Source of the DNA: Rhizoclosmatium globosum
Lineage: Eukaryota > Chytridiomycota > Chytridiomycetes > Chytridiales > Chytriomycetaceae
Assembly: GCA_002104985.1 (NCBI GenBank)
Contig: MCGO01000218.1
Location: 1 to 62,202, forward strand
DNA length: 62,202 nt
Direction of reading: 5' to 3'
The translations under genes and the position numbers were made by a program. The notes under the pieces are model-generated. The model was given only the letters and a program-made list of their open reading frames with translations, was not told the origin of the DNA and did not search any database. The first letter of the stretch is position 1, and each line of letters begins with the position of its first letter. This document shows, piece by piece, positions 53,980 to 62,202 of the stretch.

Positions 53980-54436
53980 TTTGTTTGTTGGTTTTTGTGC
54001 GGGTTGTTATGGTTTGGGAGAAAGGGTGGGACACAAGTCGGTATAAGAAGTGGTTGGTTTTGGATTTCAAATGGAAAAATGGGATTTGATACGTGAAGGG
54101 GGTGTGCTTCATCGCATTTCAAATGCATTGTTTGGAGTGGAGATGTAATGATTTGTAAGCAGTCGTAAACGATCAACTATTACAAACCTCGTTATTTACA
54201 GCATTAAAAACATCAAGTATCTGAAAATCGTCTGTATTGTTAGCTTTTTCAGGTTTGTAATCTTGAACCACAAGGTACCCTTTAAATAACCGTGCATATC
54301 AAAACATTCGAATAATAAACTCGTATCTCGCTTTATATTAAAATTTATCGTGTGTTCTTTGACAGTAGTCATTGTTACTACTCAAACCTTGATTGGCCAT
54401 TGAAGCTAAACTGTGATTGGAGCTGTCCAAGTTACC
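53980..54436. other. Intergenic region between divergent genes
   Basis: About 450 bases between the double reductase gene (minus) and the 7TM gene at 54437 (plus). Apart from AT-rich stretches, including a run near 54330-54350, I see no gene, RNA or repeat. It presumably holds both promoters. Confidence 0.6.
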
Positions 54437-55396
54437 ATGAACTCAACAAATGACGCACCGCCAGTCGATACATCATGGGATCTATATTACAACACGTTCA
54501 ATCGATGTATGGTCCAAGACGCCTGGATAACCCTTGCTGTTTCCTTGTTTCAAGTGATTCTATTGGTATTATTGCTATTACGAGATACGAACTTAGGTAA
54601 AACTCGCGGAACGTCAACGAAGCTTTCTTCACCAATCAATGTGCTGATATTCAGTATGACCATTTTCAATTGTCTGACAAACGTTTTCAAATACGTTGCA
54701 GCCACGTCAATTGATGCATTGCCGATGGTGGTATATTACGCGTTGTCAAGTTTCTGTCTTGTTGTGACGCTTTACTCGATTGTTTTGTACTCTTGGAAAC
54801 GGGGATCGCCTGTTATCAATCTCTTGTTTCCTTCGATCAAGTCGTTTGGGGTTGTTTTCTTGGTTGTTTTAGGGATTGTTCAAGTTGCCCAGCTTGTCAC
54901 CGCCATTCTAGCAAATATGAACCTTATCTTGGTGTATCCAGCAATATCAAGTGATTGGAAATTGATGGCTGATATAAATTATGGATTGACTATCACTATG
55001 GATGTGTCGATGTTTGCGTTTGACCTTTTTGTTGTTTTGGGATACTTGATGTACTTGAAAGCAGTGCGAACAGCTCAATATCCCGACATTCAAAAACTTC
55101 AAATTATTTCTCGATTTGGTATATGGTCGTGCTTCTGGCTTGAAGTGTACTTGGCCTGCTTTATTCTTTTCACGTATTGGCAGACTCAACCAGGCCCTCC
55201 CGCTGTTTCGCCCCTTGTATATGAAGGCGTGCTTCGTATTGTAGATTTAGGACTATTAGGATTTGTGTTCATCCAACTCGGTATGAAGTGGGTGCTATTA
55301 AAAGATGAGGAACGGGAATTAAAACAACGGAGACAAAGAATCGATGATGCGATCGCTGTAACGACTAAATCCAAGAGCGGCTTTCAATCAAAATAA
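54437..55396 (+). CDS. 7TM receptor-like protein
   Basis: A single exon. The Met at 54437 (MNSTNDAPP) is chosen over one at 54413, giving 319 residues. Motifs: SPINVLIFSM, YSWKRGSPVIN, LQIISRFGIWS, VDLGLLGFVFIQ and LGMKWVLLKDEE. A gene run of the same orientation follows. Helix 5 carries an FDLFVVLGYLMYLK pattern like the others. Confidence 0.85.
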   Translation: MNSTNDAPPVDTSWDLYYNTFNRCMVQDAWITLAVSLFQVILLVLLLLRDTNLGKTRGTSTKLSSPINVLIFSMTIFNCLTNVFKYVAATSIDALPMVVYYALSSFCLVVTLYSIVLYSWKRGSPVINLLFPSIKSFGVVFLVVLGIVQVAQLVTAILANMNLILVYPAISSDWKLMADINYGLTITMDVSMFAFDLFVVLGYLMYLKAVRTAQYPDIQKLQIISRFGIWSCFWLEVYLACFILFTYWQTQPGPPAVSPLVYEGVLRIVDLGLLGFVFIQLGMKWVLLKDEERELKQRRQRIDDAIAVTTKSKSGFQSK

Positions 55397-55447
55397 ATAT
55401 GAGATCCCAAGGAACAATATGATTTTCAGTATTGTTTCGTTTTTGGT

Positions 55448-56437
55448 ATGAACTTAACCAACACATCCGACGCGCCTCTTTGGGACGATTACTTTTCTGA
55501 ATCACTGCGACTGGATGAAATCGATTTCTGTATAGTCTTAATTGTATCGTTAGTCCAGCTCCTTGTATTAGGCTTACTGATAAAGTCGGAAAGAACTGTA
55601 GTCCGACAGAAGCCATCACCGAAAGCACTTACAAGCGTGAACGTTCTGATTCTTTTGATGATAGTATCCAACTGTTTTGTGAGCGGTTTTAAATTCTACA
55701 CCTGGAAATCCATCAACGATACATTCCTTCTCATTGTTTATTCTACTGTAATGAACTTTTCGTTATCCGTTCATTTATTTGTCTTGGTGTGTTATACTTG
55801 GATACGTGGAATCCCTGTGATTCAACAATGCTTTCCATGGGCGTATCCAATGTTGAAGGGATGTCTAATCTTGTTCGGATTGATTCAATTCGTTGCCTTT
55901 CTCGCCTCAGTGGCAACAAATGTTTCATTAGTTGTCTCCAGCCTCTCGGCTTATTGGGAGGCGTTGGCACAAATCAATCTGTACTTATCGTTCACTATTG
56001 ACGCTTACATATTCGTCTTTGATATCGTTGTAATTCTATTTTACTTGAGATACTTGGCATCTATATCGAAAGAACCTGCAATTCATGATATTCAAAGATT
56101 GAAGATCATATCGAGGTATGGAATCGTGTCTTGTCTATGGCTGGAGCTGTGGCTGAGCTCTTATGTCGAGTTTAACTCGTTCAGCTCACAAACTATCCCG
56201 AGCGTTGGGATATCAGCCTACTTGGCCGCTTCTGGGTTCTTTAATTTGGGTATTTTGATATATATTTCCATTCAATTAGCTATGAAGTGGTTCTTAGTCA
56301 AAGAGAAGAAGTTGAGACTTTCAATTAATCGTGATCTTGTTGGAAATGCAAAAGCAGCATCGACGATAGGAAAAAGGAATCTTATTTCCAGAAATGTATC
56401 CAATCCTGACTCAGAGAATCGCGTGTTTAATGAATAA
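55448..56437 (+). CDS. 7TM receptor-like protein
   Basis: A single exon of 329 residues starting MNLTNTSD. Motifs: TSVNVLILLM, YTWIRGIPVIQ, LKIISRYGIVS and LAMKWFLVKEKK. The ATG is preceded by GATTTTCAG about 25 bases upstream, a shortened form of the recurrent element. Sister of 56627-57652; both have ASGFFNLGILIYI-like helix 7. Confidence 0.85.
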   Translation: MNLTNTSDAPLWDDYFSESLRLDEIDFCIVLIVSLVQLLVLGLLIKSERTVVRQKPSPKALTSVNVLILLMIVSNCFVSGFKFYTWKSINDTFLLIVYSTVMNFSLSVHLFVLVCYTWIRGIPVIQQCFPWAYPMLKGCLILFGLIQFVAFLASVATNVSLVVSSLSAYWEALAQINLYLSFTIDAYIFVFDIVVILFYLRYLASISKEPAIHDIQRLKIISRYGIVSCLWLELWLSSYVEFNSFSSQTIPSVGISAYLAASGFFNLGILIYISIQLAMKWFLVKEKKLRLSINRDLVGNAKAASTIGKRNLISRNVSNPDSENRVFNE

Positions 56438-56626
56438 TCAGCAAAGAGATGCATGAGACGCAATGTTTTAATGTAACAGATATGGATATGTACTTTCTTA
56501 AATGTGATTCCACATCAAAGCCGGCTATTTTCGTAGCAGCAATTTAAGACTAAATAAATAATGATACTTTATGCTTTCAACGGACAATGTGATTTTCATG
56601 AGTTTTCAGATATCCTTTTTGTTACA

Positions 56627-57652
56627 ATGAACTCAACCAACACATCTGACACAGGTTCTGTAGACTCTTGGGGCGATTACTACACAAAGTCCTCGCAGCT
56701 TGATGAAGTTGATTTCTATATCGTCACAGCTATTTCCGTGCTCCAGCTTCTGATTTTAGGCCTCCTCATTTGGTCCGAGAAAAAAACGACAACGAAAGTC
56801 TTCACCAGTGTAAACGTGCTGATACTTCTTATGATTATATCAAACTGCTTCGTCAGTGGTTTTAAGTACTATACATGGGGATCCACTGCCGATATGCTCC
56901 AACTCATCGTTTATTCAACACTCATGAACTTTTCATTCTCAGTTCATCTCTTTGTTCTCGTATGTTACACATGGACACGAGGTAAACCGGTTGTTCAGCA
57001 GTTCTTTCCATTCTTGTATCCTATTTTGAGAGGTTTTGTTGTCTTGTTCGGGTTGATTCTACTCACGGTGTTTATTGCTGCTGCTTTGGCAAATGCTTCA
57101 TTTGTGGACTCATCTCTTGAACCTTACTGGGAAACGTGTGTACAAATCAATACGTACCTGACGTTTACTATTGATGCGTTTATTTTCGCGTTTGATTTAG
57201 TTGTGGTTGTGTTTTACTTGAGATACCTGGCGTCCGTATTGAAAGATCCTGCAATCCACGACGTTCAAAGGCTTAAGGTTATATCGAGATATGGGATTGT
57301 GTCATGTATGTGGCTCGAACTATGGTTAAGCTCCTACGTTGTTTTCAACTACTTTAACTCGCAGCTAATTCCAAGCATTGGATTATCATTTTACTTGGCT
57401 CTCTCTGGATTCTTTAATTTGGGTATTTTGGTTTATATTTTTATTCAATTGGCTATGAAGTGGTCTCTACTTAAAGAGAAGGAGTCAAGACTGTCCATTA
57501 CACGTGCTTCAATAACACGTGCTCTCATTGCGGATTCAAGAGACGACCGGTTGTCAACTGGAAAACACATCCGTGTCTCGACGATAAGTAAAATTTATGA
57601 TACAGGTACCAACGCATCTGGACGCGAATCAGAGAGTCGGAGTGTGATTTAA
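56627..57652 (+). CDS. 7TM receptor-like protein
   Basis: A single exon. The Met at 56627 (MNSTNTSDTG, two sequons) gives 341 residues; the open frame extends upstream to 56561 but without family resemblance. Motifs: TSVNVLILLM, YTWTRGKPVVQ, LKVISRYGIVS and LAMKWSLLKEKE. The Ser/Arg-rich tail (SITRASITRALI) is a possible kinase target. Sister of 55448-56437. Confidence 0.85.
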   Translation: MNSTNTSDTGSVDSWGDYYTKSSQLDEVDFYIVTAISVLQLLILGLLIWSEKKTTTKVFTSVNVLILLMIISNCFVSGFKYYTWGSTADMLQLIVYSTLMNFSFSVHLFVLVCYTWTRGKPVVQQFFPFLYPILRGFVVLFGLILLTVFIAAALANASFVDSSLEPYWETCVQINTYLTFTIDAFIFAFDLVVVVFYLRYLASVLKDPAIHDVQRLKVISRYGIVSCMWLELWLSSYVVFNYFNSQLIPSIGLSFYLALSGFFNLGILVYIFIQLAMKWSLLKEKESRLSITRASITRALIADSRDDRLSTGKHIRVSTISKIYDTGTNASGRESESRSVI

Positions 57653-57680
57653 GTCATTTTTAAAACGAGATTTTTTCAAC

Positions 57681-57693
57681 AAAGAGATTTACA
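57681..57693 (+). promoter_or_regulatory. Recurrent AAAGAGATTTACA element
   Basis: About 70 bases before the ATG of the 7TM pseudogene at 57765. Preceded by CAAC as in the other copies. Confidence 0.35.
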
Positions 57694-57764
57694 AGGTTTG
57701 CCTTATTGTGAGGATTATCACACAATCTGTCACACACTACCAATCCACAACGCCTCGAAAGAGA

Positions 57765-58771
57765 ATGAATATAACAAACTCGTCGACAATAAGGACAAGC
57801 CCGTGGGCTCCGTACTCGTCCGCTTCTTATGCCCTTGATTTTAAAGATCTATGGATCGTTGCATCGCTCTCTACAGTTCAACTCCTCGTTCTTGCGGTAA
57901 TTCTGTGGTCGGACTTGAAATCCAGCAAACCAGTCAAGGCGTTTACAACAGTGAATATCCTGCTTGTATCACTGATTGGAACAAACACTCTTCTCATTAT
58001 TTTCAAGTACTTCGCTTGGGGAACTTCTGAAATAACGATTGATAGCATATTCGACGATTATGAACCTGATTCTTTCACTCCATTTGTTTATTCTTGTCTT
58101 TTACACTTGGACAAGAGGTCTTCCCGTGATTCAGCACTTATTTCCTATGGCGTATCCGATTTTAGTGGGATTTCTTATTTTATTTGGGTTTGTGCAGGCG
58201 GCTGAGTTTGCGACATCAGTTTTAGCAAACTTGGCGATTGTTATACCTTCACTACGGCCACAATGGGATCTTTCAGTCGTTTGTGCTATTGCTTTACTAT
58301 TGCAGTGGATGTTTTAATCTTTGGCTTTGATGTATTCATTGTGTTCTGTTATTTAAAGTACCTCCAGTTTCAAAAAACACTGACTTACCTGACGTCAAAA
58401 AACTCAAGATTATATCGTGTTATGGAATAGTATCTTGCGTTTGGCTTGAATTATGGTTGATTTCGTTTATTCTCTTCAATTACATAGGCTCGCAAACTGT
58501 TCCTAACGTTGATCTATGGGTTTATATTCTTGCCTCGGGATTCTTTGACTTGGCTATCACTGTCTACATATTCATACAACTTGCGATGAAATGGTCGCTG
58601 CAGAAGCAAAGGGGCGACCGATTGTCAGAAGCGAAACATCGAATTCACAATGCACGAGCTTTGTCAGCTGGACATGCAGGACCAAGTTCCACCATAATTA
58701 GCAGTACTGTATACAACGGCCTCAATGTTTCCGTACGCCACTCGGAGAGTGCTACAGGAAATCATAAATAA
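57765..58771 (+). pseudogene. 7TM receptor-like gene with three frame breaks
   Basis: Starts MNITNSST. The frame changes near 58037 (before MIAYSTIMNL-like helix 3), near 58297 (GCTTTACTA where another T would restore AIAFTIAVDVLIFGFDVF) and near 58380 (before LPDVKKLKIISCYGIVS). All helices and LAMKWSLQKQR are otherwise readable, so decay is recent or some breaks are errors. It is closest to the two genes before it. The last part is open to HSESATGNHK. Confidence 0.8.
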
Positions 58772-58805
58772 AGAAATGATTGTTATTTGTTTGATTTCTA
58801 CGGGT

Positions 58806-59756
58806 ATGTTTCATCAACTTGTCAGGAAACCGATCCACAGCCCTCTGAGGCCATTGCTCATCTTTCATAAGCCTCTATGGACACAATCAGCCCGAGCCTA
58901 TTCAACGAAGCCCTTGTTGACACCAGTTGGACCCTTCTTTGTTGACCAACGCCTACTTCCAAGTCCCCCAAACACGATGCCACCTAATCCAAGCCCAACC
59001 AAGTTTGTGTTTGTGTTTGGCTGGGCAAATGGACAACTTCGAAATGTGCAAAAGTACACCGAGTTCTATTCGAAAACGGGCTTTGTTCCGCTCGTTGTCC
59101 TGTCAAACTCGGACGATGTTGAACGCACTCGGTCGATGACCCAGCCATTGGATGCTTTTGATGACCTGATTCCGGTCCTGGAAAAGTGTGGTGTCGTTGC
59201 AAAGACTGGCGCTCACTCTCAAGCTGTGCTGACAAATCCGAAAATCGCCGTGCATGTTCTGTCAAATGGCGGAGTTATGAAGCTGAGACACTTCTTGAAT
59301 GCTCTTCACTCGCGAAATCTTGTTATTAAGCCGAAATGTGCAGTTGTGCTTGATTCTTGTCCGGGACTCCCTGATATCGGGAATCTGAGCACGTTCGCTG
59401 TCATGGACGTGAAGAATCCATACTTCAATCGCATTGCAAAGTTTATGGTTGGGATGGCTCTTCACTTTCAGTCTCTATTTGTGGATATGACCCAACATCC
59501 AATCGCAACTAGTGCGCCTTATGTGGTCAGTGAACGAAATACGGATGGGAATTTGATTGGGCCACGTCTATTTTTGTATAGTGATACGGATGAGCTGGTG
59601 CGATGGCAGGATACACAGAATTGGATCAAATCTGCAAAGGCGGAAGGATTGTATGTGGACCAAGTGTTCTTCAAGAATAGTCCACATGTAATGCATGCCG
59701 TTGTTTACAAAAAACAGTATTGGGAAGCTGTTGCGTCATTGTTGAATAAGCTTTAG
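58806..59756 (+). CDS. DUF829/TMEM53-like alpha/beta-hydrolase-fold protein
   Basis: A single exon. The Met at 58806 (MFHQLVRKP) gives 316 residues; the frame also extends upstream into the 7TM pseudogene's end, where the first Met is implausible. A basic N-terminus (about 45 residues) could be a mitochondrial presequence. The core reads FVFGWANGQLRNVQKYTEFY, then HVLSNGG (nucleophile-elbow-like serine), LDSCPG, YSDTDELV and SPHVMHAVVY, matching the TMEM53/DUF829 pattern with Ser-Asp-His in hydrolase order. Substrate unknown. It interrupts the 7TM run. Confidence 0.82.
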   Translation: MFHQLVRKPIHSPLRPLLIFHKPLWTQSARAYSTKPLLTPVGPFFVDQRLLPSPPNTMPPNPSPTKFVFVFGWANGQLRNVQKYTEFYSKTGFVPLVVLSNSDDVERTRSMTQPLDAFDDLIPVLEKCGVVAKTGAHSQAVLTNPKIAVHVLSNGGVMKLRHFLNALHSRNLVIKPKCAVVLDSCPGLPDIGNLSTFAVMDVKNPYFNRIAKFMVGMALHFQSLFVDMTQHPIATSAPYVVSERNTDGNLIGPRLFLYSDTDELVRWQDTQNWIKSAKAEGLYVDQVFFKNSPHVMHAVVYKKQYWEAVASLLNKL

Positions 59757-59762
59757 CCAATA

Positions 59763-59777
59763 AACAAGAGATTTTCA
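59763..59777 (+). promoter_or_regulatory. Recurrent AACAAGAGATTTTCA element
   Basis: Identical to the copy at 45504 and 42 bases before the ATG of the 7TM gene at 59820, almost the same spacing. Confidence 0.42.
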
Positions 59778-59819
59778 GGGAATATCCTCTGGCCAATATT
59801 CCAGCCTTCTCCCACTTAA

Positions 59820-60733
59820 ATGGCTTCAAATATGACAGAGGACAATCTGTGGGCAGAGTATGACGTACAATTTGTGATTGCAGCCTTGCAAGATTTGTGG
59901 ATTACAGCATCCATATCGACACTTCTTCTTGCCTGTTTGGGTTTCTTGCTTCGAAAAGAACGTAATAGGAATCAAACAATAACACTGTCTTCAGTTAATA
60001 TCTTGCTTATACTTCAAATTATCACCAATTTACTTGTGTCCTTCTTCAACTACCTATTTGGAGCAGCACTTTCTCCATCCCTGATGTTCTATTATACTCT
60101 TCTCGCACAGATTAATCTCAGCCTTACTCAGTGTCTCATTGTTTTTTACGCTTACGCAAGAGTGCGACCAGTCCTTGAGACGTTGTATCCTCTGATCCTG
60201 CCATTTATTCTAGTCTTTCTTGGAATCTATGGAGTATTGCAACTAAGTCAAGTAACATGGATAGGTCTTTTTAGTTACGCATACAACAACAACTTGTCGA
60301 CTCAAACTCAAAACTTTTTCAGCAAAGTCGCCGATGCACACTCCATAGCTGTAGATATAGCAACAATAGCATTTGATGCGTTTGTAACGGGCATATATGT
60401 GATTTATCTCCGGTCTGTCCGAGACTTTAATATCACAACGGAAAGCTGAAGATAATTGCAAAGCATGGAATCGTGTCGTGTATAGTTTTAGAAATGTGGC
60501 TTATATCTATTGTACTTTACGACTATTGCTCATATTCAGTGGTCCCACCTGTGAATGTACTTCAGTTTATTCTTTTGCTGAGGATTAGCGACGATCTCGT
60601 TTTGGTGTATTTCGTGATACAAGTTGCGATGAAGTGGGCTTTGATTAAAGATGATGAAAGGACCGAAAGCTCGAACCGTGAAAGACAGAGAGGGCAAAAA
60701 GTGTTTCGGGGACGTTGCATCGACCCACTGTAG
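59820..60733 (+). CDS. 7TM receptor-like protein with one frame break
   Basis: Starts MASNMTEDN (sequon at residue 4). Helices 1-5 are open to RDFNITTES, where the frame stops near 60449. The next frame continues LKIIAKHGIVSCIVLEMWL through helix 7 and VAMKWALIKDDE to the stop at 60733. Adding one A to ACGGAAAGCTG would join them as TEKLKII, so this is a one-base deletion in an A run or a sequence error. The motif after helix 3 is degenerate (YAYARVRPVLE instead of YTWKRGxPVI). Most divergent member at this end of the array. Confidence 0.75.
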
Positions 60734-60852
60734 TCGTATCGTCAAGTGTTGCTGACAGAAACTCTTTCAAGTAGTGAGTAGGAGTGCATCAGTCATAGGA
60801 AACAGAAGCTCGTTCAATGTTGCAAACCGAAGTGCATCAAATATAAAGAGTA

Positions 60853-61872
60853 TTAACGCGTCGACAAAATCACAGGATCTTTAATGCTTTGATCGAGTTT
60901 ATGCATTAAAGAAGATTTGATTTGAGATGTTGATTGTGTCTTGGAAGCGTTGGATGAATTCCCTGCCTCCTCTAAATCTCGTAGGACTTCTGGGCTTGGG
61001 GCGGCAACGTTTGCTTGAGCGCCTCCATTAAGGCTGAACAATTCAAAGAATCTTGGAGACATTACACTGTCGATGACCATTAGAGGTGCGATACAATACC
61101 CCCTGACATAAATAAGTGCGTTATTTGAATGACAAAAGTACACTTTCGATACATACATATTCCACATTTCATTCGTATAGAAATTCCCTCCCCAAGTTCG
61201 ATATGAAATCGATCCCAGCACGTAAATAGCTTTTATACACCCTGTTCTCAGAGAAAGCTGGCAGATATACCACTTCCGAGCAGGTGACATTGTCATTCGA
61301 GATATCTTCACAAGAAACCATATTTCAAAGTATACAAACGCGAGAAACGCGCCCGCACCCGTTCCCAAATCAAAACCAAAACAGTTCTTCAAACCTGGAA
61401 ACCAACACGGCATATGTGCAATCAATGTTCCAGCTGAACATAGGAAGAACACGACTACATCAATGTAGATCGGATCGCGACAGAGCATCACTTTTCGATA
61501 ATATAAAAGCCAGAACGACGTGACAAACGTAAACGGGACCGAAACGTAGTTAGCTCTCATTCGATGTGTGCAATCGGCGTTTGGGTCCATGTTGAATGTG
61601 ATGCAGTCCAAGTAATACATCCCAGCGATGCTTGTTGCAAAGTTCGATATGAGACCAAAGTAGAGGACTGCCCAGAAGAGAGTCTTCTTTGCGAGGCTTG
61701 TTGATTTTATAAATAGGGTGAGGGTTATGACGAGTTGGAGGGCCTGGAAGGCGATCCATGTTGCGTTGTCTCGTTGGGCCCAGGTATACGTGTAAATCCA
61801 GCCTGATATTTGCGTGTTTGTGTTGTTTTGAAGGGAGTCGGGGTTAGAGGTTGCATGGGACTGGATGAAGTA
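60853..61872 (-). CDS. Seven-helix membrane protein of a different family
   Basis: The Met at 61872 (MYFIQSH, sequon soon after) is the likely start; an open frame continues to 62022. A 54-nt intron at 61156-61103 contains no stop and keeps frame, so it could be overlooked; splicing joins NM to GYCIAP. The result is about 321 residues with seven hydrophobic segments, two cysteines in an extracellular loop (LDCITFN and DCTHRM), and a Ser/Lys-rich C-tail. It lacks the N-motif and MKW of the array family. Not recognised. It is convergent with the 7TM gene at 59820. The 180 bases from 62023 to the window end show nothing. Confidence 0.7.
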   Translation of the reverse strand, partial: YFIQSHATSNPDSLQNNTNTQISGWIYTYTWAQRDNATWIAFQALQLVITLTLFIKSTSLAKKTLFWAVLYFGLISNFATSIAGMYYLDCITFNMDPNADCTHRMRANYVSVPFTFVTSFWLLYYRKVMLCRDPIYIDVVVFFLCSAGTLIAHMPCWFPGLKNCFGFDLGTGAGAFLAFVYFEIWFLVKISRMTMSPARKWYICQLSLRTGCIKAIYVLGSISYRTWGGNFYTNEMWNMYVSKVYFCHSNNALIYVRGYCIAPLMVIDSVMSPRFFELFSLNGGAQANVAAPSPEVLRDLEEAGNSSNASKTQSTSQIKSSLMHKLDQSIKDPVILSTR

Positions 61873-62202
61873 CATCTTTGGAGATTGACGTTCCCCGACA
61901 ATTATCTTTACTATCTCTGGAGGTGAGACATATTGAAATAAAACAAAATTTCTCTGACTTTTTGTGGTTTCTTTAATTTCGCGAAGGTAAATTGGGAACC
62001 AAGGCTTCTTTGCACAACTCACAGGACGCTGTAAGATATACGCCGCTTCTGAAATTTAAAGCAGTTTACGAATCCTTGAAAGCTGTTTTACCGTGTCACT
62101 TTAACCGCGTCACTGAATTCACAGTGCCTTTAATGTTTAGATTGTGTATTGTATAGTAAAAACGAATTGATTTGGGGCGTGAACTGTGTTTTGCAAGCAA
62201 TG

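Noticed and set aside
22713..60733. Assignment of the 7TM family to microbial opsins or class A GPCRs
   Set aside because: No retinal-binding lysine motif in helix 7, no DRY or NPxxY; only the topology is similar.
1..62202. Transposons, tRNA or rRNA genes
   Set aside because: No transposase or reverse transcriptase motifs and no tRNA- or rRNA-like sequence were noticed by reading; a covariance-model scan was not possible here.

Overview
The window looks like nuclear DNA of a zoosporic (chytrid-type) fungus. Genes are compact, with GT-AG introns of about 45-90 nt that often carry a CTAAC-like branch site. CCCTAA telomere-type repeats occur internally. Ordinary eukaryotic housekeeping genes are present: Y14/RBM8A of the exon junction complex, a long-chain acyl-CoA synthetase, an ICP55/XPNPEP3-type aminopeptidase and a PAS-kinase-like kinase. 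One gene resembles a flagellar microtubule inner protein, which fits a flagellated fungus. The species is not determined, and every family assignment is by eye.

Layout. 1-15 kb holds three tandem DOMON/copper-monooxygenase (DBH-like) genes, two of them damaged. Between the first and second lie two minus-strand genes that fuse a PstS-like periplasmic-binding domain to a polytopic membrane region. The 3' copy (7085-10411) is intact and the other (1231-4764) is decayed. Two intron-containing 7TM genes sit between them. 15-31.6 kb is mostly ordinary genes: kinase, a coiled-coil protein, Y14, acyl-CoA synthetase, one 7TM gene, an LRR protein, an M20 peptidase, an OCIA-like small protein, a zinc-knuckle/CCCH protein and a mucin-like secreted protein. 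31.7-60.7 kb is dominated by a tandem array of about 310-340-residue 7TM proteins on both strands. The array is interrupted by a small membrane protein, the flagellar-type gene, an aminopeptidase, a disordered repeat protein, a double-length MDR reductase and a DUF829/TMEM53-like gene. A different 7TM gene closes the window.

The main biological theme is membrane sensing. I count 22 members (at least 4 clear pseudogenes and one frameshifted) of one 7TM family. Most begin with an N-glycosylation sequon within the first residues and end in a cytosolic tail after a conserved MKW motif, so GPCR-like topology is likely. With the binding-protein/membrane fusions this suggests an expanded chemosensory repertoire, possibly used by zoospores; that function is inference.

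Many genes carry single-base frameshifts, several in homopolymers (an 11-G run in the M20 gene, missing T or A in two 7TM genes). Some may be assembly errors, so pseudogene calls are provisional except where several independent lesions occur.
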